A DNA stretch of 64,000 nucleotides from CAVVUC01 sp963751395 (GCA_963751395.1 CAVVUC010000004.1:809896-873895), one strand, 5' to 3'. Shown: positions 36,021 through 47,885, counted from the stretch's first letter. Program-made: numbers and translations. The notes: generated by a model from the letters alone, not told the origin.

Positions 36021-36417
36021 AAATTAGGATTTTGTCGTGGACAAAGCCGAACTGAAACAACGGACAAAGACATTCGCCTTGCGTGTAATCAAGCTTGTGA
36101 GGGCACTGCCGCGCGATATGGCTGCGAAAGCAGTTGCGAATCAATTGGTCCGGAGCGCGATGTCCATTGGTGCGAATTATCGGTCGGCATGCAGGGCGCG
36201 CTCGCGAGCGGAGTTCGCATCCAAGTTGGGTGTCGTATTGGAAGAATGCGACGAAAGCACCTACTGGCTGGAAATCATCATCGAAGCCGGGGATGCAGCC
36301 GCGGGCGAAAGTTGAACCGCTGCGAAAGGAATCAGAGGAGATCAACGCCATCATCTTCAGCGCGATCCGAACGACTCGTCAAAAATCCTAAATGCTAAAT
36401 CCTAACTCCTAAATTCC
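36011..36417. repeat. Imperfect inverted repeats flanking the four-helix insert
   Basis: The left flank (36011-36034) begins GGAAATTTAG and ends ATTAGGATTTT; the right flank (36380-36417) begins AAAAATCCTAAAT and ends CTAAATTCC. Both the inner 9-11 bp and the outer 9-10 bp segments are mutually complementary. The left flank includes the trpE stop codon and the right flank ends two bases before the trpG ATG. This frames the insert as a discrete unit, like the paired ends of 23S rRNA intervening sequences. Confidence 0.55.
36037..36391 (+). pseudogene. Four-helix bundle protein (23S rRNA IVP type), frameshifted
   Basis: The GTG start opens LKQRTKTFALRVIKLVRALP, followed by VANQLVRSAMSIGANYRSA and a CDESTYWLEIIIEAG helix, the family's standard order. 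The frame then breaks at a G-run (36289-36292): removing one G continues in the neighbouring frame as AKVEPLRKESEEINAIIFSA and restores a 117-residue protein, the usual length. As written, the product stops at 36315. The gene sits between trpE and trpG and is bounded by inverted repeats. Inactivation or a sequence error are both possible. Confidence 0.75.
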
Positions 36418-36418
36418 A

Positions 36419-36982
36419 ATGCTCCTGGTCATCGATAACTACGACAGCTTCACCTACAACCTCGTCCAGTATTTCGGCGAACTGGGTGCGGAGTTGCTGG
36501 TGAAGCGCAACGACGAAATCACGATTGCGGAAATCGAAGCGATGAAGCCCGAGCGCATCGTTATCTCGCCCGGTCCCTGCACACCGAATGAGGCCGGCAT
36601 CTCCTGCGACGTCATCCGCAGCTTCAGCGCGAGCACGCCGATCCTCGGGGTCTGCCTGGGCCATCAATGCATGGGCCACGTCTTCGGCGGCGATGTGGTG
36701 CGCGCGGGGCGGTTGATGCACGGCAAGACGTCGCCGATTCTGCACAACGGCCAGGGCGTTTTTGCCGGGCTGCCGAATCCCTTTGAAGCGACGCGGTATC
36801 ACTCTCTGCTCGTCAAACGCGAGACTTTTCCCGGCTGCCTCGAAATCACCGCCGAGACCGCCGAGAAGGAAATCATGGGATTGCGGCATCGTCAGTTTCC
36901 GATCCACGGCGTGCAATTTCATCCGGAGTCGATCCTGACCCTCGAAGGGAAAAGGCTGCTTCAGAATTTTCTGAACCTGTAG
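36419..36982 (+). CDS. trpG: Anthranilate synthase component II (glutamine amidotransferase)
   Basis: TrpG/PabA releases ammonia from glutamine for TrpE. The 187-residue class I amidotransferase has DNYDSFTYNLVQYF at its start, the oxyanion loop SPGPCTPNEAG, the nucleophile Cys in GVCLGHQCMG, and the His-Glu pair in GVQFHPES. It is complete and follows the four-helix insert on the same strand as trpE. It may also serve aminodeoxychorismate synthase, as in many bacteria. Confidence 0.93.
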   Translation: MLLVIDNYDSFTYNLVQYFGELGAELLVKRNDEITIAEIEAMKPERIVISPGPCTPNEAGISCDVIRSFSASTPILGVCLGHQCMGHVFGGDVVRAGRLMHGKTSPILHNGQGVFAGLPNPFEATRYHSLLVKRETFPGCLEITAETAEKEIMGLRHRQFPIHGVQFHPESILTLEGKRLLQNFLNL

Positions 36983-36989
36983 CTCCGGC

Positions 36990-37556
36990 TCAGTCGGTGA
37001 ACTCGCTCATCTCGTAGAGCTTCGGATCGCGCACGGGACGATTGCGGAGTTTCTTCAGTTGCTCGGTGAGATGTTTGCGACGTTCCGCTTTTTCTTCGCT
37101 CGCGCCTTCTCCACCGGCATTTTCGGACGGCGCGTCAAGGGCATCGAGAGCGCCGGCATATTCGGCTTCGAGTTTCTCCGGATCTTCGCCGCGCTCCATG
37201 CGGCCCAGCATTTCCTCCATTTCCTGGGGCATGCTTTCGCCGGTAATCGCCGACATTTTTCGCATCATCCTCGCGAGCTGGCGCGGGTCGGGATTTTCGG
37301 TGTCCATTCCGCCAAACTCACGCTCCATCTCGGCCATCGCGGCTTCCATGCGCGGATCGTCCATGTCTGCGCCGCCCGGCTCTCCGGACGGACTCACGAC
37401 CGCACGCTTTTTTACGGAGAACGGCGAAAGCACACGCTCCATCCGGAATTTCGGATTGTCCGGGCAGCGCGGCGTCTTCGTGCCCTGCGCAAGCGTTCGG
37501 GCGTAGAAGGAGTAGGTCTTGTTGTTATCGGGGCAGTGGAATTCGTAGATCGGCAT
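36990..37556 (-). CDS. FmdB-like protein with degenerate zinc knuckles
   Basis: A 188-residue protein opening MPIYEFHCPDNNKTYSFYAR, the FmdB-type N terminus. The usual CxxC...CxxC ribbon is reduced to CPDN...CPDN: the second cysteine of each knuckle is Asn here, so zinc binding is doubtful. The rest is a methionine- and glutamate-rich acidic region (EAAMAEMEREFGGMD, RMMRKMSAI) with a basic helix (ERRKHLTEQLKKLRNR) near the end. I start at the Met of MPIYEF; upstream in-frame codons do not look like protein. Function unknown. Confidence 0.75.
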   Translation of the reverse strand: MPIYEFHCPDNNKTYSFYARTLAQGTKTPRCPDNPKFRMERVLSPFSVKKRAVVSPSGEPGGADMDDPRMEAAMAEMEREFGGMDTENPDPRQLARMMRKMSAITGESMPQEMEEMLGRMERGEDPEKLEAEYAGALDALDAPSENAGGEGASEEKAERRKHLTEQLKKLRNRPVRDPKLYEMSEFTD

Positions 37557-37711
37557 AATGTTTTTCGATCGCTCAACGCGTTTCTTTTGAAAGAAAGCCC
37601 GCCGTCCTGCAAGTCGTATTGTCCCGGCTGAGAAACCTTGCATCTGAAAGAGGCATTGCGGATGGTTGGATTTTGTTGGCCCGGACACAATGAATTGCTG
37701 GCGCCGCCCCT

Positions 37712-39625
37712 ATGTTTATTCGTCAAGTTAAAGTGCTGTTTGTCTTCGTGTTGATAGCCGTGGCCTTCGTTGCCACTGGCAATGCCGATGACGCCAGTCA
37801 GCAGATCGACGCCATTTTCGCGCAGCCACCGCCCGCCGATCTGTCGGCGGAGCAGGCCGCTCCGATCATCGAACAACTCGAGCAACTCGCAGCATCCGTC
37901 CCCGCCCGCAAGCCGGAGATCGATGCTTTCTTGATACCGTACCGGCGTGCGGTGGGAACGACGGAACAAGGCGCTTCCGCCTCACCTGCATCGCCGGCGA
38001 CTGCGCTGAAACCGAAGCCGCTGCTTTTCGTGAAAACGCCGGGCATGAAGCTCGCCATCCGGGCCGTCTCCGTCACGCCGCAAGGTCTCGCCGTTATCGT
38101 CGAGGCGGCGGACGGAAAAAGGAGCATTTACCAAAGGGAGTTCGTCGAGAGCCCGCTGTCGTGGTTCACCGATACCGAGATGGAAAGCGGCGTTCTCGAT
38201 CTGGAAAGGCTCGCCGCGCGCTACGAAAGTTACATGACCGTTTTTCCCGAAGGCCGGCCGGTCCTGCAGGCCGAGGTGAAAAAAATGAAAGCCGTGCTCG
38301 CAACCATGCGCGAAGCAAGCCGGAAGCGCGACGAGGAGATCCAAAGCAAATTGGCGGGACTCCTCGGGCAGACGTACGACGAGGATAATGAATACACACG
38401 AGACGAGCTTGCCATGATTCTCCTCGATGCCGACGTGGTTCGCAAAGCCCGGCCGGCGCACGCGGTCGAGATCGATCAGATCGTCGCGCCGTTTCGCGAG
38501 CACTTTGAAAACCTGCTCGCGGGCAAGGTCTGCGTCGGCGGCATCTGGAAGACGAAGGAGGAAATCGAGGCGGCGGCGAAAAAACGCCTCTTCGATGACA
38601 ATCGTTTGAGTTTTGAGCAAAACCTGACCATTCGCTTCGATGCGCTTGCTCTGAGCGAGTCGCAGGTTTTCAAGTCGCTCACAACGCCCGCCGTCATCCT
38701 GGGCGCGCTTGTCGCAGCGGGGTTGCTTCTGCTTTTCCAGCGCAAGCGCCTCCTGCTCGCCGCCCTGCTGGTTCTCGTGCCCACGGCCGTCGCGGTTTAT
38801 TGCCTTTTCCTGCTGACCAGCGGCAGCAGCTCGATCGGAATTGTCCGCACTGCCGGCGGGGCCAACCCGGGAAAAATTTCGCGGCTGCTTTTCCTGTCGT
38901 CGCTATCGGATCGCAGCGTCTTTACCAAGGATGACGAAAAGGTTTCGTTCACCGATCAGGATTTGAACGAGTTCCTTCACGAGCACCTGAAGTTCGTCAA
39001 TGACCCCGGTGGAAAAAGCGCCGGGATTTATGTCACCGACCTCGCCGTCGAGATCGTACCGAGCGGGTTCATTGTCATCGAGCAGGTCCGATACAAAGGC
39101 GGTTTCTATTGCATCCGATACAACGTCGCAATTAACACGCGCGGCAAGAAACCCGTGGTCGCGGATTGCTCGATCAAGTTTGGAAATGCGACCATCACAG
39201 GGTCGGCGAAGCACCGGCTTTGGTCCGCCCTCGCGGAACAACTGGAAAACATCACACGCGAACACCCTCTGCTGCGCGATTACGCGATCTCCAGGTTCAT
39301 GGAAAGCGAACTACTCCTCGCCCTGAAAGCACCGGAGCCTGAGCCTGAAAAAGAACAGACGGCTTCCGTGCCGGCAGCGACCCGCAAACCAACTCCCAAA
39401 GCCACGCCTGCAGCAACAGCCGCTCCCGCCAGGCCTGCCGAAGAAGCAATCGAACCAGCGCGGGCCGCTCAGCCCGAGATGGAGGATCAGCCGGCGATGG
39501 AAGATCAGCCGGCGACCAGCACGCCGACTACCGAACCGGCAGCCGAGCCGGCAACCCAGCCTTCGATGTCCACGCCGGTTCAATCCGAGCCGCAAGGTGC
39601 CGAGCCTTCGTCGGGGATCGAATAG
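37712..39625 (+). CDS. Hypothetical exported membrane protein with Pro/Glu-rich tail
   Basis: I do not recognise the family. The 637-residue protein has a signal peptide (residues 1-25), an exported helical region with charged segments (YESYMTVFPEGRPVLQAEVK, a KTKEEIEAAAKKRLF helix), two adjacent membrane helices (about residues 327-342 and 345-370), and a domain with FTDQDLNEFLHEHLKFV and AGIYVTDLAVEIVPSGFIV. The last 95 residues are disordered and repetitive (MEDQPAMEDQPA, TEPAAEPATQP). It is divergent from the FmdB-like gene and stands alone. Confidence 0.6.
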   Translation: MFIRQVKVLFVFVLIAVAFVATGNADDASQQIDAIFAQPPPADLSAEQAAPIIEQLEQLAASVPARKPEIDAFLIPYRRAVGTTEQGASASPASPATALKPKPLLFVKTPGMKLAIRAVSVTPQGLAVIVEAADGKRSIYQREFVESPLSWFTDTEMESGVLDLERLAARYESYMTVFPEGRPVLQAEVKKMKAVLATMREASRKRDEEIQSKLAGLLGQTYDEDNEYTRDELAMILLDADVVRKARPAHAVEIDQIVAPFREHFENLLAGKVCVGGIWKTKEEIEAAAKKRLFDDNRLSFEQNLTIRFDALALSESQVFKSLTTPAVILGALVAAGLLLLFQRKRLLLAALLVLVPTAVAVYCLFLLTSGSSSIGIVRTAGGANPGKISRLLFLSSLSDRSVFTKDDEKVSFTDQDLNEFLHEHLKFVNDPGGKSAGIYVTDLAVEIVPSGFIVIEQVRYKGGFYCIRYNVAINTRGKKPVVADCSIKFGNATITGSAKHRLWSALAEQLENITREHPLLRDYAISRFMESELLLALKAPEPEPEKEQTASVPAATRKPTPKATPAATAAPARPAEEAIEPARAAQPEMEDQPAMEDQPATSTPTTEPAAEPATQPSMSTPVQSEPQGAEPSSGIE

Positions 39626-39665
39626 CCGCGCATCCACAGCCTGCGACCGGGTTCACTGAACCCGG

Positions 39666-40559
39666 CTACACGAGCGTCAGAAAAATCGAACCCGCAACGG
39701 CGATCACGCTGCCGATTGCCGGGCGCAGACCCGGCCGGTCTCCGTCCATGACAAACGCGAGCAGCATCGTCACCACCGGAGCGGTCGCCACGATCGGCAG
39801 CACAATTCCGCTCGGAGTCGTCGAGAGCGCCCATTGATAACACCCGACGCCGATCGCCGATCCCGTGAGCCCGTTCAACACCACCCAGCCCCAGGCCGAC
39901 CGCCAGCGATGCGGCGTGGTTGAACCTGCATCGCGTCTCCGCCACATTTTCACGGCCACGTAAAAAAGCGCCGTCACGATGATGCCGCCGATGATTCGCT
40001 GATACGCCGCGCTGCCGCCATCGACGTAAACTCCGCCCGCTTCCGCAACCAGCGAAGCCTTGCGGCTCAGCACTGCGCCGAGCGCCTGCCCGAGCGCCGC
40101 CAGGATTCCAAAAAGCGCGCCGACCCAAATCTTGCGTCTGCCGATATGCAGATGTTCCGCGGGGGCAAGCGCCAGCGCGACGCCAAAAAGGATCAACGCC
40201 CCGCACGACAACTGCGCCCACGACAACGTCGTCCCGAGCCACAGGCGTTCGATCGCCGCTCCCATCGGCGCGGCAAGACACTGCGCGAGCAGGATCGTGA
40301 GCCGCGGCCCGAGGCGCGTGAGCGCGAGAAAAAGCGCCACGTCGCCGAATCCGAATCCCGCGACACCGCTCAGGAAAAAATACCAGCGCGCCTCTCCGTG
40401 GACGATCTGCCCGAACCCGTGCGCCCAGATTCCAAGCAGCACCAGCCCGACCGTCATGCGTGCCAGATTCGCAAGGCTCCCGCCGAGCAACCGAGCCGAG
40501 CGCGCGGCAAAGATCACCGAGAGCGAGAAGAAAAGTGTGGTGAGAAACGCAGCGGCCAC
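39666..40559 (-). CDS. EamA/DMT-superfamily transporter
   Basis: A 297-residue inner-membrane protein with about ten hydrophobic helices arranged as two EamA repeats (first ending near residue 135, second beginning GRRKIWVGALFGIL). Motifs include ALFLALTRLGPRLTILLAQC and ALSTTPSGIVLPIVATAPVV, the paired substrate-path helices of the family. Substrates range from metabolites to amino acids and cannot be assigned. It starts three bases after the GH1 stop, so the two genes form an operon and the transporter might move a product of that enzyme. Confidence 0.85.
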   Translation of the reverse strand: MAAAFLTTLFFSLSVIFAARSARLLGGSLANLARMTVGLVLLGIWAHGFGQIVHGEARWYFFLSGVAGFGFGDVALFLALTRLGPRLTILLAQCLAAPMGAAIERLWLGTTLSWAQLSCGALILFGVALALAPAEHLHIGRRKIWVGALFGILAALGQALGAVLSRKASLVAEAGGVYVDGGSAAYQRIIGGIIVTALFYVAVKMWRRRDAGSTTPHRWRSAWGWVVLNGLTGSAIGVGCYQWALSTTPSGIVLPIVATAPVVTMLLAFVMDGDRPGLRPAIGSVIAVAGSIFLTLV

Positions 40560-40562
40560 TGG

Positions 40563-42053
40563 TCAGTTCCGGCTCATCATTTTTCCCCGCGCCTCCCGGA
40601 TCAAGGCGGCATAAGCCTCGGAAGGCCGGTCGCGGAGGTGATCCTCGACCAGCCGGTCCGTTCCGCGCGTGTAGTCGATCGAGAAAAGTCCGAAGCGCGG
40701 CGTGAAGGAACCCCACTCGTAGTTGTCGAAGAGCGACCAGTGAAGATAGCCGAGCAGCGGCACGCCTTCGTTCACAATCTTCACGACTTCATGGACGTGC
40801 AGTCGAAGAAACTGGCTGCGCGTGATGCGGTCGCGCCGGCGCGTGTGGCTGTTGTCGGCGCGGCGGCGAATCGCCATCCCGTTCTCCGCGATGAGCAGCG
40901 GCCGGCGGAAATCCTCGGCGTAGTATTTGCAGAAGAAATGCAGTCCCCGCGGCAGCACACGCCAGTCCCACCATTTGCTCGTGATCGTGTTCAGTATCCA
41001 CGAGCGGACGGATTTGTTTTTGAACTCGTGATCCCAAAGCACCGGCAAACGAAACGCGTGCGCGGCGAACGGGTCGTAGTAATCGAGCCCGATGTAGTCG
41101 AACAGCCGCTTGCGCGGCGAGCTGTAAACCGCGTCGAGCAATGGAGCGAAATGCTCGGGATGAAAATGGCGGTAGCCAAAACGGTCGCTGATCCGCTTGA
41201 TGAGCGTGCCGAAGTAGTATGGCAGATCCTTGTGCAGCGGGATGTGCGCGCGCTCGAACGCGGCTTCGAACTGATCGATTTTCTCGTGGATGTATTCCTT
41301 CACGCCGGCGCGAGGGACGTTCCGTTCGGCGAGGCAGACGAGATCGAGCAGCAGTTTGTCGGACCAATACAAGTCGCTGCAGTAGTTGTTGAACGTCACG
41401 AGCGGCTTCGGCCAGCTCTCCGCTTCGTAGAGGTCGTGGATTGCGTTGTAGGCGCGGACATGCGCGACGAGCAGGCCGTTGTAAGCGCGCGTCATCGTGC
41501 GGAATCCGATGCGGCCCTTGCCCGGAAACTGGTTCCCGAGATACGTGTTCAGCACGAGCATGTTCGGCTCGTTGATCGTGATGAACCAGCGCAGCGGCGC
41601 AGAGAGTTTCCTGTTCAAATAACCCACAACCATCCGCACGTGCGTCGCAAACAATTCCGGCGTCGCGCCGTCGAGCCACGGGTCGGGCCCGAGCCACCCG
41701 GGATGAATGAAATGATGCAACGTGACGACCGGCTCCAGGCCGTGCTCGCGGCACGACGCGAGCATCTCCACGTAATGATCAAGCGCGGCATAATCAACTT
41801 TGTCACGCGCCGGCTGAACCCGCGTCCATTCGACTCCGAGCCGAAAAGCGTTCAAGCCCATCCGGCGGCAGCGCGCGAAATCCTCCTTGTATCGATTCCA
41901 AAAATCCGCCGTCCGCTCAGTTCTCGCAACATCGCCGCGCGCCTCGACATCCGCCCAGTTGCTCTGCGGTTCGCCCGCACCGTTGTAGCCGCCTTCGGAC
42001 TGGTAAGCCGAAGTCGCAACGCCCCAGAGAAATGGCTGTGGTGGATTCTCCAT
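40563..42053 (-). CDS. Glycoside hydrolase family 1 (beta-glucosidase-like)
   Basis: A 496-residue cytoplasmic GH1 enzyme (no signal peptide). It opens FLWGVATSAYQSEGG, carries the acid/base Glu162 in TINEPN and the nucleophile Glu390 in LIAENGM, and ends with YLHWSLFDNYEW. GH1 enzymes cleave beta-glucosides, galactosides or phospho-sugars; the sequence around EGG and the large insertion at about residues 215-290 do not identify the sugar. Its position outside the fucosidase blocks suggests intracellular disaccharide use. Confidence 0.92.
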   Translation of the reverse strand: MENPPQPFLWGVATSAYQSEGGYNGAGEPQSNWADVEARGDVARTERTADFWNRYKEDFARCRRMGLNAFRLGVEWTRVQPARDKVDYAALDHYVEMLASCREHGLEPVVTLHHFIHPGWLGPDPWLDGATPELFATHVRMVVGYLNRKLSAPLRWFITINEPNMLVLNTYLGNQFPGKGRIGFRTMTRAYNGLLVAHVRAYNAIHDLYEAESWPKPLVTFNNYCSDLYWSDKLLLDLVCLAERNVPRAGVKEYIHEKIDQFEAAFERAHIPLHKDLPYYFGTLIKRISDRFGYRHFHPEHFAPLLDAVYSSPRKRLFDYIGLDYYDPFAAHAFRLPVLWDHEFKNKSVRSWILNTITSKWWDWRVLPRGLHFFCKYYAEDFRRPLLIAENGMAIRRRADNSHTRRRDRITRSQFLRLHVHEVVKIVNEGVPLLGYLHWSLFDNYEWGSFTPRFGLFSIDYTRGTDRLVEDHLRDRPSEAYAALIREARGKMMSRN

Positions 42054-42142
42054 TCGTATCGCCGGATTCCAGCGAACCTAGCGGGAATTCCCTGTATCGA
42101 GCAATGAAATCGCTACGCGCCACCCCATGGGCGCATGACAGC

Positions 42143-43943
<1,801 letters not shown>

Positions 43944-43989
43944 TCGGAGAGCGGAGACTATCGTGAATGATACTGGGACGGTCAAATGT

Positions 43990-44213
43990 TTCATCGCATC
44001 CGGGCCTTGGAACGGCGGCAGAGCAATCCAGCCCCGTTCTTCCATCTTGAGCAGAAAGCTGAGGGCGGCCAAATCCTTGGCCCGTCCGCTTCCGTCACGC
44101 CAATCCCAGAGCACGCACAACTCTCCTGCCAACCTGCGCCGGCTCCAGTGGGTATGCTCGGCGATCCAGCGCTGAGAGCCAGCGCACTTTCTCCTCATCC
44201 ACTTCTCGTCCAT
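43990..44213 (-). pseudogene. DUF4338 (DruA-like) N-terminal remnant
   Basis: The frame upstream of lepA reads WIAEHTHWSRRRLAGELCVL, WDWRDGSGRAKDLAALSFLL and ERGWIALPP. This is the N-terminal specificity-like region of DUF4338 proteins, which include DruA of the Druantia defence system and transposon-associated relatives. Similarity ends after about 70 residues; the C-terminal acetyltransferase-like part is missing. The frame runs by chance into lepA. The remainder of the 511-bp gap, 44214-44454, shows no gene, only repeat-like text near 44416-44443. Confidence 0.6.
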
Positions 44214-44454
44214 AAAGCGGCGCGGGCTTATGCTTCTTGTGTTTTCCGGCTCGCTCCGAGTGGAGTCAACTGAACCCGTTCGCGCAAAGCCCTGGCATCC
44301 CGGCGTGGCCGTTTCGCCTCGTTCCCAAAGTTGGCGGAGCGATTTCAGAACAATGCAGGAAATCGAAAGTTCACGCAGATGCCTGCGGATTTTTAGAAAG
44401 CCGTGGTTTGTTTCCTCTGCGAAGATCTGTGTAATCTGCGGATCAACCCTTCAA

Positions 44455-45528
<1,074 letters not shown>

Positions 45529-45605
45529 ACGCCTGCGCCGCTGCGACTCGCCAGCATCTGTGTTTTTTGAGTGCGTCACTTCCTCACATCCGGTAAGTTT
45601 CACCC

Positions 45606-45833
45606 ATGCCTCCACTCACACGCATCACACACGATTCTTCGGTTATGGGCGGCAAACCTTGTATTCGCGGGCTTCGTGTCACGGTCGGCACCATTGTCGG
45701 CCTTGTGGCGGCCGGCCGTTCCGATCAGGAGATCCTCCGCCTTTATCCGTATCTTACGCTCGAGGATATTCGCGAGTCCCTGGCTTATGCCGCATGGCGT
45801 GTTGAGGAACTTGAGGTGCCACTGGCTGTGTGA
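45606..45833 (+). CDS. DUF433 antitoxin-like protein
   Basis: A 75-residue DUF433 protein: ITHDSSVMGGKPCIRGLRVT, then a helix-turn-helix-like AAGRSDQEILRLYPYLTLEDI and the LAYAAWRVEE helix. DUF433 proteins commonly pair with PIN-like DUF5615 proteins as toxin-antitoxin modules, and here the stop overlaps the GTG start of exactly such a gene. It probably binds DNA and neutralises its partner. Confidence 0.88.
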   Translation: MPPLTRITHDSSVMGGKPCIRGLRVTVGTIVGLVAAGRSDQEILRLYPYLTLEDIRESLAYAAWRVEELEVPLAV

Positions 45834-46192
45834 GATTCCTCATCGACATGAATTTGTCTCCTGAGTGGGGACAATATCTGATCGAGCGCGGATTCGAGGC
45901 CGTTCATTGGTCTGTGGTTGGCAGCTACGACGCTCCAGATTCGGAAATCATGCAGTGGGCACGGGACAACGATAGCGTGGTGTTTACCCACGATCTCGAT
46001 TTTGGAATTCTCCTGGCTCACAGCAGGAATGGCAGGCCGAGTGTTATCCAGGCGAGGACCCAGGACGTTTCTCCCGAGCATTTGGGACCCCTCGTGGTGG
46101 CGGCAATCCGGGCGCACAGCGACGCGCTCGCAATGGGCGCATTGCTCACCGTGGACGAACTCAAATCAAGAATCCGCATCCTTCCAATCTAA
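45830..46192 (+). CDS. DUF5615 PIN-like toxin
   Basis: A 120-residue PIN-like protein. It opens MRFLIDMNLSPEW with the first conserved Asp and continues VGSYDAPDSEIMQWARDNDSVVFTHDLDFG with the further acidic residues of the metal site. The family is presumed to be a ribonuclease. The GTG start overlaps the antitoxin stop (GTGA), which favours coupled synthesis. The pair is wedged between glycosidase genes and is probably a recent arrival. Confidence 0.88.
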   Translation: MRFLIDMNLSPEWGQYLIERGFEAVHWSVVGSYDAPDSEIMQWARDNDSVVFTHDLDFGILLAHSRNGRPSVIQARTQDVSPEHLGPLVVAAIRAHSDALAMGALLTVDELKSRIRILPI

Positions 46193-46204
46193 GCCTTTGT
46201 GATC

Positions 46205-47866
46205 ATGAGACGCCAAACTTCGCGTGCCATCCCAAAACGAGTTGTCCAAGTTCACCTCGCCAGTTTCTTTGCTCTGGTTTCCATTGCCGCAGCGAACCCG
46301 AAACCATCGGAAGCCCTGCTGCAAAACCGCTCAGAACGCCTCGAATGGTTTCGCGATCAGGGGTTCGGCCTTTTCATTCACTGGAGTCTCGACAGCCAGT
46401 TGGGCGCGGTGATCAGCCATTCGATGGTCGGCGCGGATGAGGACTACTTGAACCGCTTCATCAACGATCTGCCGAAGACTTTTAATCCGCGCAAATTCGC
46501 GCCGCGCGACTGGGCGGCGCTCGCGAAGCTGGCCGGCGTGCGATACGCGATGTTCACGACGAAGCACCACTCGGGCTTCTGCATGTTCGACACGGCGACG
46601 ACGCCGTTCAACATCATGCACACGCCGTTCAAGCGCGACATCACGAAGGAAGTGTTCGACGCTTTCCGCGAGCAGGGCATCGCGCCGGGCGTTTACTTTT
46701 CGCCCGACGACTTCGAGTGGCTTCATCAAAACGGCATCCCCATTCAGCGGCAGATCCCGGACGTGCAACCGAGCCGGAATCCGGGTCTGATGAAACTCAA
46801 CAAAGACCAGCTCCGTGAGTTGCTGACGGGTTCTGGAAAAATCGACCTCGCCTTTTTCGACGGCGAACCGGACGGCTTGAAGGAGCTGGCGTGGGAGCTT
46901 CAGCCGGACATCGTCGTGACGCGCGGCGCGATCAAAACGCCCGAGCAACACATTCCCGGCACGGCCATCGACGAGCCGTGGGAGTCGTGCCTGACGATGG
47001 GCACGCAGTGGCAATACAAGCCGACGAACGAAGTTTACAAGAGCGGCGGCGAAGTGATTTCGCTGCTCGTCGAGACGCGCGCGAAAGGCGGCAACCTGCT
47101 GCTGAATATCGGTCCGAAGCCGGACGGCGAGATTCCGATCGAGCAGGAGGAGCGGCTCCGCGAGGTGGCGCTATGGATGTTCGTCAACGGCGAGTGCATC
47201 CACGGCGTGCGTCCGTGGATCGTGACGCACGAGAACGATCTCTGGTTCACGCACAACCGGAAGACCGGGGCGCTTTACGTGATCGTGAAAGAGAAGGAGC
47301 GCTGGAAATTCGGCGAGTGGAAAGAGTTCGTGCTGCGCTCGGTGAAGGCGACCGATCGCACGGAAATCAGCGTGCTAAGCCAGAACGATCGCGTGCTCGA
47401 GTATCAGCCGACCGTCGTTCCCAAATCGACATTCCGACAAGAGGCCGACGGACTTCATCTTCGCGCGATGCGCGCCCAGCGACTCTACAACGACCGCAAG
47501 TGGCCGAACCCTGTGGTGATCAAGCTGACGCACGTCGAGCCCGCGCTCACGCCGCCGGGCGTGGACACCATCGAAGCGCGCTGGATCGCGTCGGAGAACC
47601 GCGTGGAATGCAAGGGAACATTGTCATCGCTCGGCGATGCGAAGTCGGTCGAGGTCGGCGCGGAGTATCGCGACATCACCGGCCTCGATGCCAACGAACG
47701 GACCGACACATGGGTCGCCGCTTCAAAGACAACGCAATCCGCGCCGGGTGAGTTCACGCTTTCCGTCGCCGGGTTGAGATCGGGACGGACTTACGAATTG
47801 CGGACCTACGTCGTGCATCCGCTGCTGACTCTTCGCGGTCGCGAAGTGAGCCTGAAGGTTCCGTGA
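46205..47866 (+). CDS. Secreted alpha-L-fucosidase, GH29, third paralogue
   Basis: A 553-residue enzyme with an N-terminal export signal (hydrophobic FFALVSIAAA at about residues 19-28). GH29 landmarks: WFRDQGFGLFIHWSLDSQ, TTKHHSGFCMF, nucleophile Asp219 in LAFFDGEPDG, and GGNLLLNIGP. After the barrel comes a beta-sandwich and, from about residue 435, a further beta domain (VDTIEARWIASENRV) with no discoidin features. It diverges strongly from the other GH29s here (HSG in place of HDG after the KHH motif). A GTG two codons upstream is an alternative start. Confidence 0.9.
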   Translation: MRRQTSRAIPKRVVQVHLASFFALVSIAAANPKPSEALLQNRSERLEWFRDQGFGLFIHWSLDSQLGAVISHSMVGADEDYLNRFINDLPKTFNPRKFAPRDWAALAKLAGVRYAMFTTKHHSGFCMFDTATTPFNIMHTPFKRDITKEVFDAFREQGIAPGVYFSPDDFEWLHQNGIPIQRQIPDVQPSRNPGLMKLNKDQLRELLTGSGKIDLAFFDGEPDGLKELAWELQPDIVVTRGAIKTPEQHIPGTAIDEPWESCLTMGTQWQYKPTNEVYKSGGEVISLLVETRAKGGNLLLNIGPKPDGEIPIEQEERLREVALWMFVNGECIHGVRPWIVTHENDLWFTHNRKTGALYVIVKEKERWKFGEWKEFVLRSVKATDRTEISVLSQNDRVLEYQPTVVPKSTFRQEADGLHLRAMRAQRLYNDRKWPNPVVIKLTHVEPALTPPGVDTIEARWIASENRVECKGTLSSLGDAKSVEVGAEYRDITGLDANERTDTWVAASKTTQSAPGEFTLSVAGLRSGRTYELRTYVVHPLLTLRGREVSLKVP

Positions 47867-47885
47867 CGCTCGCCGTTTGATCGGA

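Noticed and set aside
40146..42107. 653-codon plus-strand frame opposite GH1 and EamA
   Set aside because: Antisense shadow of the GH1 gene, which has both catalytic motifs intact.
44416..44443. Repeat-like text ATCTGTGTAATCTGCGGATC before the propeller glycosidase
   Set aside because: It resembles a dispersed repeat I associate with Planctomycetota and Verrucomicrobiota spacers, but one copy in the window cannot establish this.
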